Shown here: one piece after another, positions 18,114 through 26,396 of the stretch
Numbering within the stretch: the first letter of the stretch is position 1
Layout of the letters: every line of letters begins with the position of its first letter
Assembly (NCBI GenBank): GCA_900316525.1
Contig: ONDF01000010.1
Span: forward strand, 1 to 64,000
Direction: 5' to 3'
Origin: an uncultured Bacteroidales bacterium
GTDB taxonomy: Bacteria > Bacteroidota > Bacteroidia > Bacteroidales > UBA932
Length of the DNA stretch: 64,000 bases
The notes under the pieces: generated by a model
Databases searched by the model: none
Seen by the model: only the letters and a program-made list of their open reading frames with translations
Told to the model about the DNA's origin: nothing
Program-made: the position numbers and the translations under genes

Positions 18114-19874
18114 ATGAAAACCGCAGTATCCCTCCTCCTGGCCTTCGCCGCCCTGTCGATGCAGGGCTGCACGAAGGACCCCATCGACATAGTCCTTCCC
18201 GACGACAACACCGAAACACCGGTCAACGCCGACGATTCCGCCGGCGCGGGCATCGAGACCGACAAGGACGACGACAATGTCGCCAACACCACCTTCGCCC
18301 GCACCGTGAAGGTGACGTTCAGCGGCGGAAGCGCCACCGTGAGCGGCGCGACCGCCGACTTCGCCGTCACCACCGACGGGGCCGGCGTGACCATCACGAA
18401 CAACGGCAGCGAGGCCGTGATCTACGAGCTGTCCGGCACCTCCACCGACGGCTATTTCAAGCTGTACAGCACCAAGAAACAGGAAATCCTCCTCAACGGG
18501 CTGACGCTGACGAACAAGCAAGGCGCGGCCATCAACAACCAGAGCCACAAGCGCACGTTCGTGGTCGTGAAGGGCGCGAACACCCTCGCCGACGGCGCTT
18601 CCTACACCCAGACGCCCTCCGACGAGGACGAGAAGGCCGCCTTCTTCTCCGAAGGCCAGCTCGTGTTCAGCGGCGACGGCACCTTGACCGTCAACGCCAC
18701 CGGCAAGGCGGGCATCACCTCCGACGACTATGTCCGCTTCATGGCCGCGCCCACGGTGAAAGTCACCTCCAGCGCCGGCCACGGCGTCCGCGGCAAGGAA
18801 TCCATCATCGTCAGTGACGGAAACGTCGACGTGAACGTCTCCGGCACCGGCAAGAAGGGCTTCTCCTCCGATACGCTCGTGTACATCGGCGGCGGCGTGA
18901 CCACGATCAAGACCACCGGCTCCGCGGGTGAGGTGGACGGCGAGCTCACCGGCGTCGCCGGCATCAAGGCCGACCTCCGCTTCGAGATGGTGGACGGCGT
19001 CCTGACCGTCACCAGCACCGGCACGGGCGCCAAGGGCATCAGCGGGGACAATGTCGCCTACTTCAAGGGCGGCACGGTCACGGTCGATGTCTCCGGCGCC
19101 AACTACGGCACCAGTTCCTCCGGCGGCTTCGGTCCCGGCGGCTGGCCCGGTGGCGGCGGCTGGGGCGGCGGCCAAGGCAGCAGTTCCTCCTCCGACAACT
19201 CCGTCGCGTCCAAGGGCGTCAAGTTCGACGGCAACCTGTACATTTCCGGCGGCAGGATTACCGTCAAGAGCGCCCGGCACGAGGCCATCGAAGCCAAGGG
19301 CGTCCTCCAGGTCACCGGCGGCGAAGTGAACGCCTATTCCAGCGACGACGCCATCAACGCCGGCGGCGACTTCACCATCGACGGCGGGGCGGTCTATGCC
19401 CAGTCCACCGGCAACGACGGCCTGGACGCCAACGGCAACCTCTATATCAAGGGCGGCATCGTGTTCTCCCTCGGCTCCGGCGGCGCGGAACTCGCCGTGG
19501 ACGCGAACTCCGAGGCGCAGAAGAAGCTCTACCTCACCGGCGGCACCGTCATCGCCGTGGGCGGCCTCGAAAGCGGCGCCTCCCTCTCCCAAGCCTGCTG
19601 GTCGGCCGGGACCGTGAAGGCCAATACGGCCTACGCCCTCTACGATAAGGACGGGAAGGTCCTCGGCGCCTTCAAGACCCCGTCGACCGGAAATCTCACC
19701 CTGGTGCTGTCCGCGCCTTCCCTGGATTCCGTGAAGTACGGCGTCACCGTCAGCGGCGGAACGACCTTGTTCAACGGCGCTTACACCGATGGCGCCACCG
19801 TGAGCGGCGGCAGCGGATGCAACCTGTCCACCTACACCGGCGGCGGTGGACACGGCGGTCCCGGTGGCTGGTGA
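18114..19874 (+). CDS. Carbohydrate-binding (DUF4353) surface lipoprotein
   Basis: 586 aa with a lipoprotein signal ending at Cys19 (LSMQGC). After an acidic linker the chain is built of repeated beta-strand units (KQEILLNGLTLTNKQGAAIN, VYIGGGVTTIKTTG, LYISGGRITVKSARHEAIEA, DFTIDGGAVYAQSTGNDGLD), the pattern of the DUF4353 family, probably a right-handed beta-helix. Two Gly-rich stretches interrupt it (SGGFGPGGWPGGGGWGGG and the C-terminal GGGGHGGPGGW). First gene of the cassette to 22702 and divergent from the LytTR pair. In other genomes DUF4353 proteins accompany CotH-like kinases, VTC and DUF4956 proteins; no CotH gene is in this window. Role unknown; the carbohydrate-binding name is a family label. 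Confidence 0.87.
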   Translation: MKTAVSLLLAFAALSMQGCTKDPIDIVLPDDNTETPVNADDSAGAGIETDKDDDNVANTTFARTVKVTFSGGSATVSGATADFAVTTDGAGVTITNNGSEAVIYELSGTSTDGYFKLYSTKKQEILLNGLTLTNKQGAAINNQSHKRTFVVVKGANTLADGASYTQTPSDEDEKAAFFSEGQLVFSGDGTLTVNATGKAGITSDDYVRFMAAPTVKVTSSAGHGVRGKESIIVSDGNVDVNVSGTGKKGFSSDTLVYIGGGVTTIKTTGSAGEVDGELTGVAGIKADLRFEMVDGVLTVTSTGTGAKGISGDNVAYFKGGTVTVDVSGANYGTSSSGGFGPGGWPGGGGWGGGQGSSSSSDNSVASKGVKFDGNLYISGGRITVKSARHEAIEAKGVLQVTGGEVNAYSSDDAINAGGDFTIDGGAVYAQSTGNDGLDANGNLYIKGGIVFSLGSGGAELAVDANSEAQKKLYLTGGTVIAVGGLESGASLSQACWSAGTVKANTAYALYDKDGKVLGAFKTPSTGNLTLVLSAPSLDSVKYGVTVSGGTTLFNGAYTDGATVSGGSGCNLSTYTGGGGHGGPGGW

Positions 19875-19886
19875 TGGATTTTTTCG

Positions 19887-19894
19887 TATCTTTG
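19887..19894 (+). promoter_or_regulatory. -7 element before the small secreted protein gene
   Basis: TATCTTTG beginning 13 bases after the DUF4353 stop, with in-frame ATGs at 19896 and 19902. It suggests a second transcription start within the cassette. Confidence 0.6.
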
Positions 19895-19901
19895 TATGAT
19901 T

Positions 19902-20312
19902 ATGAAAAAGATCCTGACCATCCTCGCCTTGGCCTTTGCGCTCGCCGCGCCGGCCCTGGCCCAGAATACCACCCAGAAAATCAACAAGAAGAATCTGGTC
20001 ATCAAGGAGTGGAACACCGAGCCCCGGAGCGGGAAGAAGGTGCTGGACCACGTGACTACCTTCGACGCCGACGGCAAGAAGATCGAGGAGATCGAGTACG
20101 GCTCCGAGGGCCAGAAGTGGCGCAAGCGCTTCGAGTACGGCGCGGACGGCAAGTGCGTGAAGGAGATGGTGTACAACGACCGCAACAAGCTGGAAACCGT
20201 GAAGAAATACGAGTACAACGAGTTCGGTCGCAAGAAGACCCAGTACAACTACAACGCAAAGGGAAAGCTCCTCACGATCAAGGTCTTCGAATACATCGCC
20301 GAAGATGCCTGA
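19902..20312 (+). CDS. Small secreted protein with repeated aromatic/charged beta units
   Basis: 136 aa from ATG 19902 (MKKILTILALAFALAAPALA, a clear signal peptide; ATG 19896 is an alternative two codons earlier). The mature part repeats a motif of about 22 residues with a Tyr-Gly/Asn turn: EIEYGSEGQKWRKRFEYGAD, EMVYNDRNKLETVKKYEYNE, TQYNYNAKGKLLTIKVFEY, resembling YD-type/MORN-like beta-hairpin repeats. Likely periplasmic. It overlaps the next gene by eight bases. I do not recognise a defined family. Confidence 0.78.
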   Translation: MKKILTILALAFALAAPALAQNTTQKINKKNLVIKEWNTEPRSGKKVLDHVTTFDADGKKIEEIEYGSEGQKWRKRFEYGADGKCVKEMVYNDRNKLETVKKYEYNEFGRKKTQYNYNAKGKLLTIKVFEYIAEDA

Positions 20313-21102
20313 TTCCGCGTTCCTATCGCTCGCCGGGCCCTTGGACGGGTTCGCGCCCATCTCCCTCGCCGAGATGGACGCCGTCAAGCTGATGAACCGG
20401 GTGGACACGAAGTACCTGACGGACCGGGCGACGCTCGCGGACGTGCTCCGCGACGCGGCCGCCGCCGGCTACCGCGTCCTCGTCGCCGACGGATCCCGCA
20501 TCAGCCCCTACGACTCCATCTACTTCGACACCGACGGCCTCCGGATGTTCACCGACCATCGGAACCAGAAGCTCCGCCGGCAGAAGGTGCGCACCCGCGC
20601 CTATGTCAATTCCGGGGACGCTTTCCTGGAGATCAAGCGGAAGAACAACCACGGCCGGACGAAGAAGAAGCGCACCGGCATCCCGATGGCCGACCTCCCG
20701 GATTTCCGGGCCAATGACGCCGCCTGCCGGTACCTCGCCGGGCATTCGGACTTCGAGGCCGGGCAGCTGCGGCCCACGCTCGAGACCCTCTTCCAGCGGA
20801 TCACCCTCGTGAACCCGGACCTGACGGAACGGCTCACCATCGACACGAACCTGTGTTTCAAGAACTTCCGGACCGGGCTCGAAACCTCCCTCGGGGAGGC
20901 TGTCGTCATCGAACTGAAGCAGGACGGCCACGCCGCCTCTGCGATGAAGGGCATCCTCCGCGACCACCGGGTGAAACCCGCCCGGATCAGCAAATACTGC
21001 ATCGCCGTCACCCTCACCGACCCGTCGGCCCGCGCCGGCCGGTTCAAGGAGAAGGTCCGGCTCATCGAAAAGACCATCCAGCATAAAATCAACGTAGTAT
21101 GA
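20305..21102 (+). CDS. VTC-like polyphosphate polymerase domain protein (triphosphate tunnel fold)
   Basis: 265 aa, soluble, no signal peptide. It has the basic tunnel motifs of the VTC/CYTH superfamily: MNRVDTKYLTDR near the N terminus, RRQKVRTRAY in the middle, FLEIKRKNNHGRTKKKR, and an ELKQDG strand near the C terminus. In yeast Vtc4 the equivalent residues bind polyphosphate and ATP and make polyphosphate; bacterial homologues next to DUF4956 membrane proteins have not had their product established, to my knowledge. Its stop overlaps the DUF4956 start as ATGA, so the two are probably made as a pair. Confidence 0.88.
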   Translation: MPDSAFLSLAGPLDGFAPISLAEMDAVKLMNRVDTKYLTDRATLADVLRDAAAAGYRVLVADGSRISPYDSIYFDTDGLRMFTDHRNQKLRRQKVRTRAYVNSGDAFLEIKRKNNHGRTKKKRTGIPMADLPDFRANDAACRYLAGHSDFEAGQLRPTLETLFQRITLVNPDLTERLTIDTNLCFKNFRTGLETSLGEAVVIELKQDGHAASAMKGILRDHRVKPARISKYCIAVTLTDPSARAGRFKEKVRLIEKTIQHKINVV

Positions 21103-21866
21103 TATTCCTGCAAGACCTCGGCGAGTACGACCTCGCCGACGAGAACTTCCTCGACGTCCAGTCCATCACGGACGCCATGATGACCACCGCGCAGAGCCTC
21201 ACGGAACTGGCCATCCGCTTCTTCCTGAACCTCGCCGTGTGCTGGGTCATCGTGGGCCTGTTCTATTACCGGAAGAGCCGCCGCCGCGACTATTACTTCA
21301 CCTTCATGGTGTTCTCCACCGCGATGCTGATGCTCCTGTACATCATGGGCAACGTGGAGGTGGGCGTGGGCCTCACCCTGGGCCTGTTCGCCATCTTCGG
21401 CGTCATCCGGTACCGGACGGAGACCGTCCCCATCCGGGAGATGACCTACCTGTTCGTCATCATCGCCCTGGCGGCGATGAACGGCCTCGCGCCGCTGTAC
21501 CGGGTCGTGGGCGCCCTGTCGGACAACCCGCACTACGCCCTGAACGCGGGCGCGCTGCTGGTGACGGTCATTTCGAACCTGCTGGTCATCGGCCTCATCT
21601 GGTTCCTGGAGAGCGACAAGGTAACCAAGCATACCTCCACGAAGCTGGTGCTCTACGACCGGATCGAGCTCATCGTCCCGGAGCGCCGGGCGGAACTCGT
21701 GGCGGACCTGGAGAAGCGCCTTGGCCTGAAGATCGACAATGTGGAGATCGGGCACGTGGACTTCCTCAAGGACGCCGCGTTCATCAAGGTTTTCTATACC
21801 CTGGGCCACGGGGAGACCGGTTCCATCGACCAGCTCACCCGCGCCAAAGACTACGTGGAGCAATGA
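21099..21866 (+). CDS. DUF4956 family membrane protein
   Basis: 255 aa. Membrane segments at about residues 47-62 (FLNLAVCWVIVGLFYY), 70-88 (FTFMVFSTAMLMLLYIMG) and two more around VGVGLTLGLFAIFGVIRYR and MTYLFVIIALAAMNGL, with another near 150-165 (LLVTVISNLLVIGLIWFL). The RYRTETVPIREMTYLF segment is the conserved core of DUF4956. The C-terminal ~80 residues are soluble (LEKRLGLKIDNVEIGHVDFL). Coupled by ATGA overlaps to the VTC-like gene upstream and the DUF2490 gene downstream, which suggests a membrane complex; its function is unknown. Confidence 0.88.
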   Translation: MIFLQDLGEYDLADENFLDVQSITDAMMTTAQSLTELAIRFFLNLAVCWVIVGLFYYRKSRRRDYYFTFMVFSTAMLMLLYIMGNVEVGVGLTLGLFAIFGVIRYRTETVPIREMTYLFVIIALAAMNGLAPLYRVVGALSDNPHYALNAGALLVTVISNLLVIGLIWFLESDKVTKHTSTKLVLYDRIELIVPERRAELVADLEKRLGLKIDNVEIGHVDFLKDAAFIKVFYTLGHGETGSIDQLTRAKDYVEQ

Positions 21867-22702
21867 GAAAGATCCTGCTGACCCTGGCCCTGCTGCTGCC
21901 TGCGGCCGCTTTTGCGCAGACCACCTACGACGACGGCGTCTCCTTCGGCGCCCGCGCTACGGTGGAGGCCGACGCCAAGCTGGCGAAAGGCCTGCACCTG
22001 AGCGCCCACGAGCAGTTCCGCTACTACGGCGATTCCGAGGACATCATGCGGTTCCACACCGGCATCGGCCTGGAATACAAGGTGCTCCCCTTCCTGAAGG
22101 TGGGGGCGGAATACGAGCTCATCAACCGCTACAAGTTCGACGTGGACCTGAATGCCAACACGTGGAGCGTCCGGCACCGGGGGAACTTCTTCCTCACGGG
22201 CACGCTCAAGACCGGGGACTGGCAGTTCGGCCTCAAGGAGACCGTGCGCCTCACGCACCGCCCGGGCGACATGAACACCCTGCAGGCGCCACGCAACGCC
22301 CTCGCCCTCAAGTCCAAGCTCTCGGCCAAGTACCTAGGCTGGGGCAAGGTGGTTCCTTTCGTAGGTTTCGAGGTGCGGAACGCCCTCAACGACGCGGCCT
22401 ACAAGGGCTCCTACAACGCCTCGGCGGAGAAGAACAAGGACATCTACACCAACGAGGAGTTCCTGGGCTACACGCATGCCTATGTAAACCGCTACCGCGT
22501 GGAACTGGGCGCGACAGTGAAGTTCAACAAGCGCCACGCGCTGGAGTTCTACCTCCTGGGCGACCACTACAAGGACAAGTCCATCGACACGAACCGCGAG
22601 GGTTCCAGCAGCTGGGAGAAGAACGGCCTCGTGCTGAAGGCCATCGACTGGCACGTCGGGAACCTGATCACGGCCGGCGTGGGCTACAAGTGGTCGTTCT
22701 AA
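21863..22702 (+). CDS. DUF2490 family outer-membrane beta-barrel protein
   Basis: 279 aa with a signal peptide (MRKILLTLALLLPAAAFAQ). The mature protein alternates hydrophobic and polar residues in strands with aromatic girdles (LKVGAEYELINRYKF, RHRGNFFLTGTLKTGDWQFG, ITAGVGYKWSF) and ends in Phe, the usual terminus of an outer-membrane barrel. DUF2490 proteins are frequent last genes of VTC/DUF4956 cassettes. Start overlaps the DUF4956 stop. A strong terminator follows at 22721, closing the unit. Confidence 0.83.
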   Translation: MRKILLTLALLLPAAAFAQTTYDDGVSFGARATVEADAKLAKGLHLSAHEQFRYYGDSEDIMRFHTGIGLEYKVLPFLKVGAEYELINRYKFDVDLNANTWSVRHRGNFFLTGTLKTGDWQFGLKETVRLTHRPGDMNTLQAPRNALALKSKLSAKYLGWGKVVPFVGFEVRNALNDAAYKGSYNASAEKNKDIYTNEEFLGYTHAYVNRYRVELGATVKFNKRHALEFYLLGDHYKDKSIDTNREGSSSWEKNGLVLKAIDWHVGNLITAGVGYKWSF

Positions 22703-22720
22703 AGACGACCCAAGACGACG

Positions 22721-22756
22721 AAAGGTGTCCGGAGATCGCTCCGGACACCTTTTTCA
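22721..22756 (+). terminator. Rho-independent terminator after the VTC/DUF4956 cassette
   Basis: Perfect 14-bp arms AAAGGTGTCCGGAG (22721-22734) and CTCCGGACACCTTT (22739-22752) with an ATCG loop, continuing into TTC. It probably also serves the convergent gene ending at 22776. Confidence 0.88.
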
Positions 22757-22775
22757 TATGGGTGTGTGATGCGGC

Positions 22776-23057
22776 TTACTCGCCGAGACCCTTCTTCACG
22801 GCCTCGCTGAGCTGGTCGTAGAGGGCGTCGGTCTTCTCGAGGAGTTCCTTGCGGACGCCGTCGTAGTAGGCCTTCTTGTTGCCTTCCAGCTTTCCCAGCT
22901 TGTCGCGGAGCTCGTTGAAGAGGTCCACGGCGCCGTCGATGAGGTTCGCCACCTCGTCGGCGTTCTTGCCCGGATGGACGGAGAGGAACAGCGCGCAGTC
23001 GTCTACGAATGCGCCGATCACATACTCGATGTCTTTCTTGATGTCTCTCAGATTCAT
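22776..23057 (-). CDS. Small conserved hypothetical protein
   Basis: 93 aa, no signal or membrane segment, predicted all-helical and charged (MNLRDIKKDIEYVIGAFVDD, …DEVANLIDGAVDLFNELRDKL…, …LLEKTDALYDQLSEAVKKGL). It has its own promoter (23080-23087) and shares the terminator at 22721. Proteins of this size and pattern are widespread hypothetical proteins in Bacteroidales, apparently cytoplasmic. No function assigned. Confidence 0.85.
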   Translation of the reverse strand: MNLRDIKKDIEYVIGAFVDDCALFLSVHPGKNADEVANLIDGAVDLFNELRDKLGKLEGNKKAYYDGVRKELLEKTDALYDQLSEAVKKGLGE

Positions 23058-23079
23058 ATCGCTTGGTTTTTATTCGATG

Positions 23080-23087
23080 CAAAGATA
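23080..23087 (-). promoter_or_regulatory. -7 element of the 22776-23057 gene
   Basis: TATCTTTG on the minus strand, 22 bases before the ATG at 23057. Confidence 0.7.
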
Positions 23088-23213
23088 ATGATTTTTCAGG
23101 GAAACCCAATGATTTATGAAAGGCGTCCGCAAATCCCCACACCCCGATGTCCAATTGAACGAAGATTGATATTTAATGATGGATTCTTTCTATAAATTTT
23201 AACAATCAAGGGG

Positions 23214-23221
23214 TACCTTTG
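23214..23221 (+). promoter_or_regulatory. -7 element of the SusC/SusD pair
   Basis: TACCTTTG, with a leader of about 40 bases before the ATG at 23267. The region upstream (23090-23213) is AT-rich and holds no gene. Confidence 0.7.
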
Positions 23222-23266
23222 TAAAAACCCGCCACACTTATACTCAACTTCATACCTATCAAACCC

Positions 23267-26200
23267 ATGTTAAAACACTTTTTAAAGGTTGCTGCCCCCT
23301 TTCTGGTGATGGCAGCACTCGTGCTGTGTTCAGGCAACGCCTGGGCACAGAACCGCTCTTTGAGCGGAAAGGTTGTTGACGGTACGGGGGCTCCCGTTGT
23401 AGGGGCGGCCGTGATGGTTGTTGGTCAAACCAGCAACGGTACCGTCACGGACGCCGCGGGACAGTTCCGGTTGACGGTCCCTGCCAATGCAAAGCTTGTC
23501 GTCAGCTGCCTCGGTTACGCCGACAAGCAGGTCGAGGTGGGCAATCAGTCCGTCATCACGATTGCGCTCGAGGAGGACGTAACGTACCTCGATGAGACCG
23601 TGGTCATCGGTTACGGTGTCCAGAAGAAATCGGACTTGACCGGCGCTGTCGCGTCCGTGCGCGAGGATGACCTCAAGAACCGTTCAACCGCCGATGCCGC
23701 AGCCGCCCTTCAGGGAAAGGTGGCGGGCGTTCAGATCATCACGAACTCCGGAGCTCCAGGAAGCGGCGCTGAAATCAACGTCCGTGGCGTATCGTCCAAC
23801 AGCGGCAAAATCGGACCGCTCATCATTGTCGACGGCCTCAAGGTCAACAGCATCCAGTATCTCGATCCTTCTCTGATCGAGTCCATGGAGGTCCTCAAGG
23901 ATGCGGCTTCCGCCGCGATCTATGGCGCAGAAGCGGGTAACGGTGTGGTACTCGTCACCACGAAGCAGGGCGGAAAAGGAAATACCTCCATTTCTTATTC
24001 CGGCAAATTCATCAATCAGTCGCTTGCGCATAAGCCTGAGATGCTGAACGCGGAGCAGTTCATCGACTACAAAGAACTGCAAGGCTACGCCATCCAGGAC
24101 ATGCTGAAGAATGCGAATTACAATGGCACGGATACAGACTGGTTTGACGAATACTTCAACCCTTCCTGGAGCACCCAGCACACCGTCACCTTCCAGGGCG
24201 GCAACAATGCGGGCCATTATTTCGCATCCCTCAACTATGTCAACCAGGATGGTATCGTCAAGGGTGACAAGGATCTTTACAAGCGGCTGTCCGCCCAGTT
24301 GAACGCCGGTTACAATCTCACTGACTGGTTTGATGTAGGAAACAACATCTCCATCGAACAATGGGCGACCAGATCCGTTTCCCAGCAGGGCTACGGCTCC
24401 GCCTTCGAGTCCCTGATGACCATCGACCCGACCACTCCTGTCTATTGGACCGACCCGAGCCAGTTCAACCAGGATTACCGGAATAAATACGAAGCGGTTC
24501 TGGCCGGTGCCTCCGAGTACCCGTACTCTTTCCTTCGCGACGAGAACGGCTGGTTCGCCACTTCCGCCATTGACGAAACCCGAGGCGGCAGCCCGTTCGT
24601 ACAGAGGGACGCCACCGAAGGATCGAGCGGCGGTATCAATGTCCACGGCGTGCTGTATGCGAATCTCAAGCCGATCAAGGGCCTGGTCATCACCAGCCGC
24701 TTCGGTTTCCGCATCACCCAGAGCAACTCGCACAGTTATCAGGCTCCTTTCTTCTCGAATGGTAAAGCAGATGTCAAGACATACACCCTCAGGGCTGCCG
24801 CCAACACGGGTCTCTACTATCAGTGGGAGAATTTTGCCAACTATAACAAGATCTTCGCCCAAAAGCACAATCTGAACTTGATGGCCGGTATGTCCTTCAT
24901 CAAGAACAAATCGGATAATGTGAGTGGTACGGCGACCGGTTCGGACATCCTGAAGGGATACAATCCCAACTTCCGTTATCTGGACTATGTGAAGGATGAT
25001 GCCACCAAGAAATTCAGCAACTCTCCCTCCGAGTCCGCCAGCCTTTCCTACTTCGCCCGTCTGGGTTATAGCTATGACAACCGTTACAGCATCCAGGCAA
25101 ACTTCCGCGCAGACGCCTTCGACTCTTCGAAACTCTCTCCCGAGCACCGCTGGGGTTACTTCCCTTCCGTGTCTGCCGGTTGGACGATCAGCAACGAGCC
25201 CTGGTTCAAGAATGCAGTCTCCACCAACGCCCTTTCCTTCTTGAAAGTGCGTTCCTCCTGGGGTATCAATGGTAATGTCAACGTGCTGAGCGGATATCCC
25301 TACTCCACCTCCATCTCTCTCAACAGTCAGTGGTATCAGTATCACGTCGACCAGACCGGAAACGTCTATGGATCCGCCCCGGACGGACTGGCGAACCCCG
25401 ACCTCACCTGGGAGAAGTCCAATCAGTTCGACGCGGGTCTGGATGCCCGCTTCCTCAATAACAGGCTTTCTCTCACCCTTGACTGGTTCCGCAAGGAAAC
25501 CCGGGATCTGCTTGTGTCCTATTCTCCGCCGCCGGAGTACGGTGTCTCCACGGTTACCAGCAATGCCGGTAATGTGCTCAATACCGGTATTGAAGCCGAA
25601 CTCGGCTGGAAGGACACCATCGGTGACTTCAGCTACAGCATCAATGGAAACTTCTCTTATCTGAAGAACAGAGTCACCTACCTGCTCCCCTCGCTTCCGA
25701 GACTCACGCAGAACCCGTCCTCGGGCAGCAACTACCCGAACGAAACGGTCTTTGAAGTCGGACAGCCGATCTGGTATATCCGCGGATATATCTATGACGG
25801 CGTCAAAGAGGACGGGACTCCCGACCTCAGAGATGTCAACGGGGACGGCCAGGTCAGCGATGCCGATATGACCAATATCGGCAAGGGCCTTCCGGACTAT
25901 ACCTATGGCATCACCCTCAATCTCGAGTGGAAAGGCTTGGACTTCGTCGTGTTCGGTTCCGGACAGGGCGGCTGCCAGATCCTGAATACGCTCTATCGCG
26001 CCGGCTATCACAACAGCCTCAGATACTTCTATCTGAATTCCAGGAGCGAGAAGAACCCGAACGCCAAGTTCCCCGAACCGGCGAAAGTGTCCGGCGACGT
26101 GAATTTCTGGGGTTCCACCGCCGGCTTGTTTGACGGCTCTTTCTTCAAGATCCGGCAGATGCAGCTCGGCTACACGGTTCCTCAGAAGATAACACAGAAG

Positions 26201-26377
26201 GTTTTCATCAAGCAGCTTCGCATGTTCGTTTCTCTGGATGATTTCTTCACTTTCACCAGCTATCCGGGCATGGATCCCGAGACGGCGACTTCCGGCTCGG
26301 CGTCCGGCCGCGGTGTGGATATCGGTGCATATCCCAGCATGCGTAAATGCATGTTCGGTGTAAATGTTTCTTTCTAA
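23267..26377 (+). CDS. SusC/RagA-type TonB-linked outer-membrane transporter
   Basis: 1036 aa. Signal peptide (MLKHFLKVAAPFLVMAALVL… ending …AWAQ), carboxypeptidase-regulatory-like domain at about 30-115 (SLSGKVVDGTGAPVVGAAVM), TonB-box region with VVIGYGVQKKSDLTGAV, plug domain (AALQGKVAGVQIITNSGAPG, EVLKDAASAAIYGAEAGNGV) and a 22-strand barrel ending …KCMFGVNVSF. It has no STN domain, so it is unlikely to signal to a FecR-type anti-sigma. It forms the transport barrel for the SusD lid encoded next. Third-position GC looks lower than in neighbouring genes. No glycoside hydrolase or regulator is adjacent, so the ligand is unknown. Confidence 0.95.
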   Translation: MLKHFLKVAAPFLVMAALVLCSGNAWAQNRSLSGKVVDGTGAPVVGAAVMVVGQTSNGTVTDAAGQFRLTVPANAKLVVSCLGYADKQVEVGNQSVITIALEEDVTYLDETVVIGYGVQKKSDLTGAVASVREDDLKNRSTADAAAALQGKVAGVQIITNSGAPGSGAEINVRGVSSNSGKIGPLIIVDGLKVNSIQYLDPSLIESMEVLKDAASAAIYGAEAGNGVVLVTTKQGGKGNTSISYSGKFINQSLAHKPEMLNAEQFIDYKELQGYAIQDMLKNANYNGTDTDWFDEYFNPSWSTQHTVTFQGGNNAGHYFASLNYVNQDGIVKGDKDLYKRLSAQLNAGYNLTDWFDVGNNISIEQWATRSVSQQGYGSAFESLMTIDPTTPVYWTDPSQFNQDYRNKYEAVLAGASEYPYSFLRDENGWFATSAIDETRGGSPFVQRDATEGSSGGINVHGVLYANLKPIKGLVITSRFGFRITQSNSHSYQAPFFSNGKADVKTYTLRAAANTGLYYQWENFANYNKIFAQKHNLNLMAGMSFIKNKSDNVSGTATGSDILKGYNPNFRYLDYVKDDATKKFSNSPSESASLSYFARLGYSYDNRYSIQANFRADAFDSSKLSPEHRWGYFPSVSAGWTISNEPWFKNAVSTNALSFLKVRSSWGINGNVNVLSGYPYSTSISLNSQWYQYHVDQTGNVYGSAPDGLANPDLTWEKSNQFDAGLDARFLNNRLSLTLDWFRKETRDLLVSYSPPPEYGVSTVTSNAGNVLNTGIEAELGWKDTIGDFSYSINGNFSYLKNRVTYLLPSLPRLTQNPSSGSNYPNETVFEVGQPIWYIRGYIYDGVKEDGTPDLRDVNGDGQVSDADMTNIGKGLPDYTYGITLNLEWKGLDFVVFGSGQGGCQILNTLYRAGYHNSLRYFYLNSRSEKNPNAKFPEPAKVSGDVNFWGSTAGLFDGSFFKIRQMQLGYTVPQKITQKVFIKQLRMFVSLDDFFTFTSYPGMDPETATSGSASGRGVDIGAYPSMRKCMFGVNVSF

Positions 26378-26396
26378 TTCACAGGAGATCTTGATT

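Noticed and set aside
18096..20408. Large minus-strand open frame antisense to the DUF4353 gene
   Set aside because: The sense strand has a lipoprotein signal and repeat domains; the antisense frame is a compositional artefact.
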